NCBI RefSeq assembly: GCF_030272615.1
Contig: NC_081415.1
Location: 235,907,803-235,971,802 of the forward strand
Source of the DNA: Cryptomeria japonica
Lineage: Eukaryota > Streptophyta > Pinopsida > Cupressales > Cupressaceae
Length of the DNA stretch: 64,000 nucleotides
Direction of reading: 5' to 3'
Below are positions 59,153-64,000 of the stretch, in pieces. Numbering within the stretch: position 1 is the stretch's first letter; each line of letters begins with the position of its first letter. The position numbers and the translations under genes are program-made. Below the pieces are notes generated by a model. The model saw only the letters and a program-made list of their open reading frames with translations. It had not been told where the DNA came from and did no database searches.

Positions 59153-59602
59153 TGTTAGAATTTGTGAAATGCGAATCCCACAAGCCCAGTTATCTTCTGC
59201 AAGAATATCTGTCACACATACAGAGAAAATTGAACAACAAAATAATTGAAGACAATAACAATAAAATTGATTGAATTGCTTTGAAATTGATTAGGTTACA
59301 ATGAAGGATATGACATCCTTATAAAGAAATCTAACTCTAAAGATAGAAACCCTAAATGGTAGAGTTTACAAGATAAACTGTAAGTTTGAAACACAATGCA
59401 TGAATTAGTCATGTATGCGTGCAAATAGTATAATAGATTAATTAATGCATGAAACTCTTGAAAATCTAAACATAGTTTGCATTATGCATGGAGATAAATA
59501 TTAATTAATTATTCGTAATTAATTAATTAACTAAATAATAAATTATTTAATTAATTAATGCAATTAAGTGAATAATTAATGTATGAATTATTTACTCCAA
59601 CA
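59153..59602 (-). repeat. 3' LTR of the 2.5-kb element
   Basis: 450-bp repeat aligned along its whole length with 61203-61660. It is next to the polypurine tract, so it is the downstream LTR. The right third is made of AATTAATTAA words. Confidence 0.93.
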
Positions 59603-59612
59603 CCCCCCTAAA
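59603..59612 (-). promoter_or_regulatory. Polypurine tract of the 2.5-kb element
   Basis: The minus strand reads CATTTAGGGGGG directly before the LTR at 59602. It fits the plus-strand priming site and sets the element on the minus strand. Confidence 0.8.
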
Positions 59613-60514
59613 TGCACAACTAGGGAGAGGCAAAAAAGATGAAGAAAAAAAACATGCAAAGATGAATGCAAGATAGGTCTCGGCATAAAGCCTAATGAGG
59701 TACCCATGAACAAACATGGAATTTTCTCATAAACGGAGCAAAGGAGAAAACCTAGAATGGGAACAAAACTCCTCTTCAAAAGAGAAACAAAATATGAGCA
59801 TGAAGAAATATTGAAGCATGAAGAAGCTGCAAACACTATCGTAGAATAACTACTATGATGCTGAAAAAATAACCTCCAAAATTAGGAATGCAAGATTGTC
59901 GATATGGTAAGTGATCCATCTCACCGAAATGCATGGGTAAACAGTCATTGCATCTCCTAGTACATAGGAACAGGTACTGAATACATAGCTAACTCCAACG
60001 CGAAACCAAGGAAGTATTAGCACCAACAGTAGAAACCCCCCATAATGCTGACAAGAGAGAGGTATGATAGGTACACTGAATCTGAATGCTATTCTCCATG
60101 ATGCTAATAAAAATTAAAGATCTAAGACAAGAAAGATGGAGCTCGGATCATAGGAAGGCAGAAAAGGACCAGAAAAAGCATTGTTGACTTTGGAAATTTA
60201 AGAGATAGTGGTCTGGTAAGCATTCTACAAAAATTGGACCTAATATCTGGATAGAGATTTGAATCATATTTTTGACAATATCTCGTTTGCGAAAGACGAA
60301 TTCCGGATGCACAAGATATGCCCTTGGGAGTGCAAACAACAACTTTTGACTTCAACTGGCAAAAAAGCCTAAAAAATGAAAAAAACAAAAACAAAAAAAC
60401 CTTCATATCTGGATCGGACTCGGAAAAATATTTCCAACGATATATGGTTTGTGCGATTTCACCTCTGTATCCTAAAGTTGGATCGAAAAAACCAACCCCC
60501 TCTCAAAAAGGACT

Positions 60515-60780
60515 TGGTGAAAAAAAAATGCCCCCCTGGTGGCTGGGTGGTGGCTCCTTCGCGGAGCGGCCCGAAGTGTTGGTGGCGAAGCGAGGCGAAG
60601 CAGAGGTTTGCTGGCGGTTGGTGGCGGTTCTGATAACCGCTGGCAAGTTGCAGTGATTTGATAGAAACCGCTAGCGGTTAGCGTCAACGACCACTACGGT
60701 AATTGCTGGTAGCAGTGTCACCATCACTCACGGTGATTGCTAGCGGTTTTTGTAGTGTTTCGGCCCTGGCATGCCGTTAA
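60515..60780 (-). other. GC-rich island with palindromes inside the 2.5-kb element
   Basis: A stretch much richer in GC than the AT-rich surroundings, with repeated GGCGG and CCGC words. It includes a perfect 14-bp palindrome AACCGCTAGCGGTT at 60666-60679 and a related GCTAGCGGTTTTT near 60742. Local pairing of GCGGTT with AACCGC words can form several hairpins. No reading frame with family features was seen. Confidence 0.6.
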
Positions 60781-61190
60781 ACTACCATAAAAAAAAAATT
60801 ATTAAAAAAAAAAAATTTAAAAATTGATGGAAAATTATGTACGGTATGACTGAGATAAATAGAAAATTTTCCCCCTGATACTCCTGTCACTGAAATTTGT
60901 CAAATTATATATCAGAATTCATGGAATAGGCCTTTTGAATCCAATTGTGAGGTCCTTTTGGGCCCAAAAAACTCTGAATTTTCAAGTACCCTCTGGAATA
61001 GAGAAAACCCTTGACTTCGAACCCTTGCAAAATGGACTTTGTGTATCTGATTTTAATGAAATAAAAGGTGATCCCGACTTTCTCGAGCATTTTGGAATTG
61101 ATTGTGCACTCCAAATTAACCCAAGATGAACAATTTGTTGTGCATGCAAATAATCTACAAAAAAAGTGAACGAGAATCTTCAAATCTGTT

Positions 61191-61202
61191 GCTCTAATAC
61201 CA
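61191..61202 (-). promoter_or_regulatory. Primer binding site of the 2.5-kb element
   Basis: The minus strand reads TGGTATTAGAGC, one mismatch from the initiator-Met complement, directly against the LTR edge at 61203. Confidence 0.9.
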
Positions 61203-61660
61203 TGTTAGAATTCATGAAATGCGAATCCCACAAGTCCAGTTATCTTCTGCAAGAATACCTGTCACACATATAGAGAAAATTGAATATCAAAATAATTGAA
61301 GACCATAACAATGAAATTGATTGAATTGCTTTGAAATTGCTTAGGTTACAATGAAGGATATGACATCCTTATAAAGAAACCTAACTCTAAAGATAGAAAC
61401 CTTAAATGGTGGAGTTTACAAGATAGACTGAGAGTTTGAAACACAATGCATGAATCAGTCATGTATGCACAAATAACATAATAGATTAATTAATGCATGA
61501 AAATCTGAAAAATCTAAACATAGTTTGCTTTTCCTAGTTTGCATTATGCATGGAGATAAATATTAATTAATTATTCATAATTAATTAACTAAATAATAAA
61601 TTATTTAGTGAATTAATGCAATTAAGTGAATAATTAATGTATGAATTATTTACTCGAACA
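61203..61660 (-). repeat. 5' LTR of the 2.5-kb element
   Basis: 458-bp repeat next to the primer binding site. It differs from its partner mainly by transitions and a few indels, including an extra CTTTTCCTAG near 61529. Confidence 0.93.
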
Positions 61661-61665
61661 TATAT

Positions 61666-63113
61666 GTGACATTTTGAATGGACAAATTTATGAAATTAAC
61701 TTAAATTTCTAGAAAGGAACAACAAATGAAATTTTATTCTCTTTCTAAACCCTCATTTAAATATTTTCCAAAAAAACTAAAATACCCTTAATGATTTAGC
61801 AAGCAATCTCACAAACTATGCACCTGAAATAAAAAAATCTTTGTAGATCTAACTGTCAGATCAATCAAAAACTTTACCAAACTTAACATGCAAGTTGTAT
61901 TTCATAATAAAATCAAGAAATGACATATTATTGTTGTCATAAATTTATGATAACAATAATCATACAATCCAAAGTATTGCATACTAAATGATGTTCAAAT
62001 TTAGAACCAACAACTCATTGCAAACTATACTATCTCAAGGATAACTTCAAATAAATCCACAAATGAGCTCAATATGTTAAATAACAAAAAAGTACATGAT
62101 ATTTTTAGAAAACCCACGACCTCAAGGCTACCAACAAACTTTGCAAACTCAAAATATGCAGAAACCCAAATACACTACAAAACTCTTTCCTGAAGCTGTG
62201 ATGATAGAAAATGGAAACATAAAATCTATTAAGCTGCCACAAAAACTCTAGAATTCTACTAAAACCAAATTCACCAATGAAATTAATAGAAAAATACAAT
62301 TTTACAGATTATACCTTCAAATTATAGATTTCTCCTTCATGTCTCATTGTGTCATATCGCTTGAGATCTTGATGGTAATTACTATAATTATGCTCTCGTA
62401 ATGAACTTCTTTGTTACAAGATGACTCTAAGAAGAATGGACTGTGGTGGATTTTATTGAATTGAAAGTACATGATTCTATAGTGCAAAATTAAATGATAA
62501 AAGGATGTAATGATAAAGTTAATGACAATGGACTGTGGTGAAGCTAATGGCAATGGTAGGATAAAGTTAATGATATGATGGCTATGCTAAATGAGATTAC
62601 AAATGCTTGCGATAACTTTGTAAACTAAAGCCAAAGGCACACTTTGACCAATGCCACAAACAAATCAAAAGAGTAGAATATTGATATCACTGCAACACAA
62701 ACAATAATAATTGTTATAGGTAATGTATTCCACTGTGAGTAGGTGGATTTGTCATTGCAAACAGGAAAAATAATATCGCCATGATTGTTATGATAGATTG
62801 AATGGAGGAGGATTCTAAAAATTTTGAGAATTTTCAACGTCAAAATGAAATAAATTTTTTAAAAAGGAATGTGGGAGATTGAATAATTTAACTCTAGTCG
62901 TTGTAGTTGAATAAGTTGTTGCAGCTGACAAATGGAAAGAGGAAAAATGTCACCACATTCAAGAACAATAGAGTGAGGCAACTTCTTAAAATTCCAAGAA
63001 TTTTCAACATCGAACTGATATCAACTCTACAAATTGGTTTGTAGGAAGATAAATAGCAAATCTCTTATCAACTACTCAATTCTCTGATTAGGAAGGTAAT
63101 TTGTCTGGACGAA
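61666..63113 (-). other. Probable interior of a copia-type element
   Basis: By position this is the interior of a minus-strand element whose 5' LTR begins at 63126. It holds no recognised coding motif, and a matching 3' LTR was not found on its left, so the extent is uncertain. Confidence 0.35.
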
Positions 63114-63125
63114 GATCTGATACCA
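63114..63125 (-). promoter_or_regulatory. Primer binding site at an LTR edge
   Basis: The minus strand reads TGGTATCAGATC, one mismatch from the initiator-Met complement, immediately next to TGTTGGAGAAATT at 63126, which looks like an LTR edge. Confidence 0.75.
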
Positions 63126-63560
63126 TGTTGGAGAAATTATGAGCCCATGAATTTGTTAACACTTCAATGGATCAATCAAGAAACTATCCAACAACATGAG
63201 AATGTTGCAACTTGAGCAATGAAGAACAATGGAGATTGAAGAGAAAATCTTGAGATTAACTTGTAATGAATTGCTATGAATTGATACGTTACAATGTAAA
63301 AATTAGATTTCTTATATAGGTAAGAGGCTAGACAAATGAGAGCACAGGTAATGCCATGTGGCTTAATGAAATGAGAGAGTAGGTAGGAGTAGGTACAACT
63401 ACCCTATAACAAAATTAAATCCATAAAACTAATTTGTCTCTATCTAGAATGACATCTAAGATAACTAACATGAACAATATTAAATGATTGTGTCATGTGT
63501 CAAATAAAGCTATCCTATGTAAACTTAATTAGAGTATATAGGGGTATGTGCAAGATCATA
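63126..63560 (-). repeat. Probable 5' LTR of a copia-type element
   Basis: Begins TGTTGGAGAAATT on the plus strand next to a primer binding site. A TATA-like TTATATAGG lies near 63312. The other end was not fixed because no partner LTR is in the window; the end given is approximate. Confidence 0.5.
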
Positions 63561-63913
63561 AGGGGCCAAAAAGTCGAAATATAAAAAAAATTGCCTTCTC
63601 CACTCGCCCAAAAATGCAAAAAATACATGTTGACTTTTTGCTTGGCTTGGATGTCAGTACATTTAGTCATGGAAAAATACAAACCATGTCAGATATCCAA
63701 TTTGACCCAATATCCGATTTCCAGAGAATTTTCTTGCAAAGTCTTGCCAAAAGGTATGTTTTTTTTATCGATGTCCTTGTATTTTTATGATTTATTTGCA
63801 TTTTTTTATTTGTTTTTCAAAAAAATTATATGAATTAGGTTTTTTTAATTTCAAATACAGTATTGTTTGAAATTTGTTAATTAAATTCAAATTTTTAACT
63901 TTGATCAGGTAAA

Positions 63914-63994
63914 ATGGGTGATAACAATGACAATCCACAACCACCAAACCCTCCATTACTAAACCCCCCCTTAGTTCAAGATTTAATTTGTTAA
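63914..63994 (+). other. Short proline-rich open stretch
   Basis: An ATG at 63914 opens 26 codons rich in asparagine and proline (MGDNNDNPQPPNPPLLNPPL) before a TAA at 63992. Proline-rich starts like this are seen in retroelement gag proteins, and the stretch might be such a start cut by a stop. Evidence is weak. Confidence 0.2.
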
Positions 63995-64000
63995 AATTTG

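Larger units (their letters stand above)
59153..61660 (-). mobile_element. 2.5-kb non-autonomous LTR element
   Basis: Two LTRs (59153-59602, 450 bp; 61203-61660, 458 bp) with TGTTAGAATT...CAACA or CGAACA ends, a primer binding site, a polypurine tract and a perfect 5-bp duplication TATAT at 59148-59152 and 61661-61665. The 1.6-kb interior has no gag or pol that could be recognised. The LTRs differ by very roughly 5 percent plus small indels. Size is between classic TRIM and LARD elements. It must rely on a full copia-type relative for proteins. Confidence 0.93.

Noticed and set aside
60318-60656. Reading frames over the GC island in the 2.5-kb element
   Set aside because: Several frames on both strands are open at once because of base composition; no conserved motif.

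Overview
The window reads as a plant nuclear chromosome, most likely from a gymnosperm such as a conifer. That is an inference from style: one intact compact gene in 64 kb, and old, mutated LTR retrotransposons nested in one another, several with leaders or LTRs of many kilobases. No species marker was recognised. There are no bacterial-style operons, CRISPR arrays, rRNA or tRNA genes.

Layout. (1) About 1-2940: a plus-strand retroelement-like leader with three kinds of short tandem repeat, then a broken gene of the plant mobile domain (PMD) type. (2) About 4584-21836: a minus-strand Ty3/gypsy element with Tat-type domain order (gag, protease, G-patch, RT, RNase H, second RNase H, integrase). 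It is riddled with stop codons and has an RT active-site change. Its gag is split by a Ty1/copia element (11653-18344) bounded by 1.06-kb LTRs and a perfect 5-bp target duplication (GGTGA). (3) 23181-23944: a solo LTR of the same family as the gypsy LTR, in the opposite orientation, inserted with duplication ATAAG into an older truncated copia element (23945-28012). (4) 28079-48350: a 20-kb decayed chromovirus-like gypsy element on the plus strand with very long LTRs. Its 5' LTR carries two later insertions: a 6.3-kb element encoding a large unknown protein (28871-35201, duplication CATTT) and a solo LTR (35687-37144). The whole gypsy unit is flanked by 123-bp direct repeats in place of a normal 5-bp duplication. 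(5) 51214-52170: the only intact host-type gene seen, an EXORDIUM / phosphate-induced protein 1 family gene with a TATA box upstream and a perfect 12-bp hairpin just after its stop codon. (6) 59153-61660: a 2.5-kb non-autonomous LTR element with duplication TATAT. (7) 63114-64000: the edge of another copia-type element.

How it fits together. Nesting gives relative ages. The old copia (26 kb region) was present before the 20-kb gypsy element inserted at the end of its LTR; that gypsy later received two insertions. The Tat-type gypsy existed before the copia element broke its gag; by hand count the copia LTRs differ at about 3.4 percent of positions. Many disabling changes look like C-to-T or G-to-A transitions, as expected from deamination of methylated cytosines. 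The Tat-type leader and the PMD-carrying element both hold a 20-bp-period array with a CGCGTCTGTG-like core in the same orientation relative to their coding strand, which suggests related or shared leaders.

The least explained objects are the 1,083-codon reading frame with a single internal UAG at 29682-32930 in an element without visible LTRs or terminal inverted repeats, the 123-bp duplication around the 20-kb gypsy element, and the shared 20-bp leader array.
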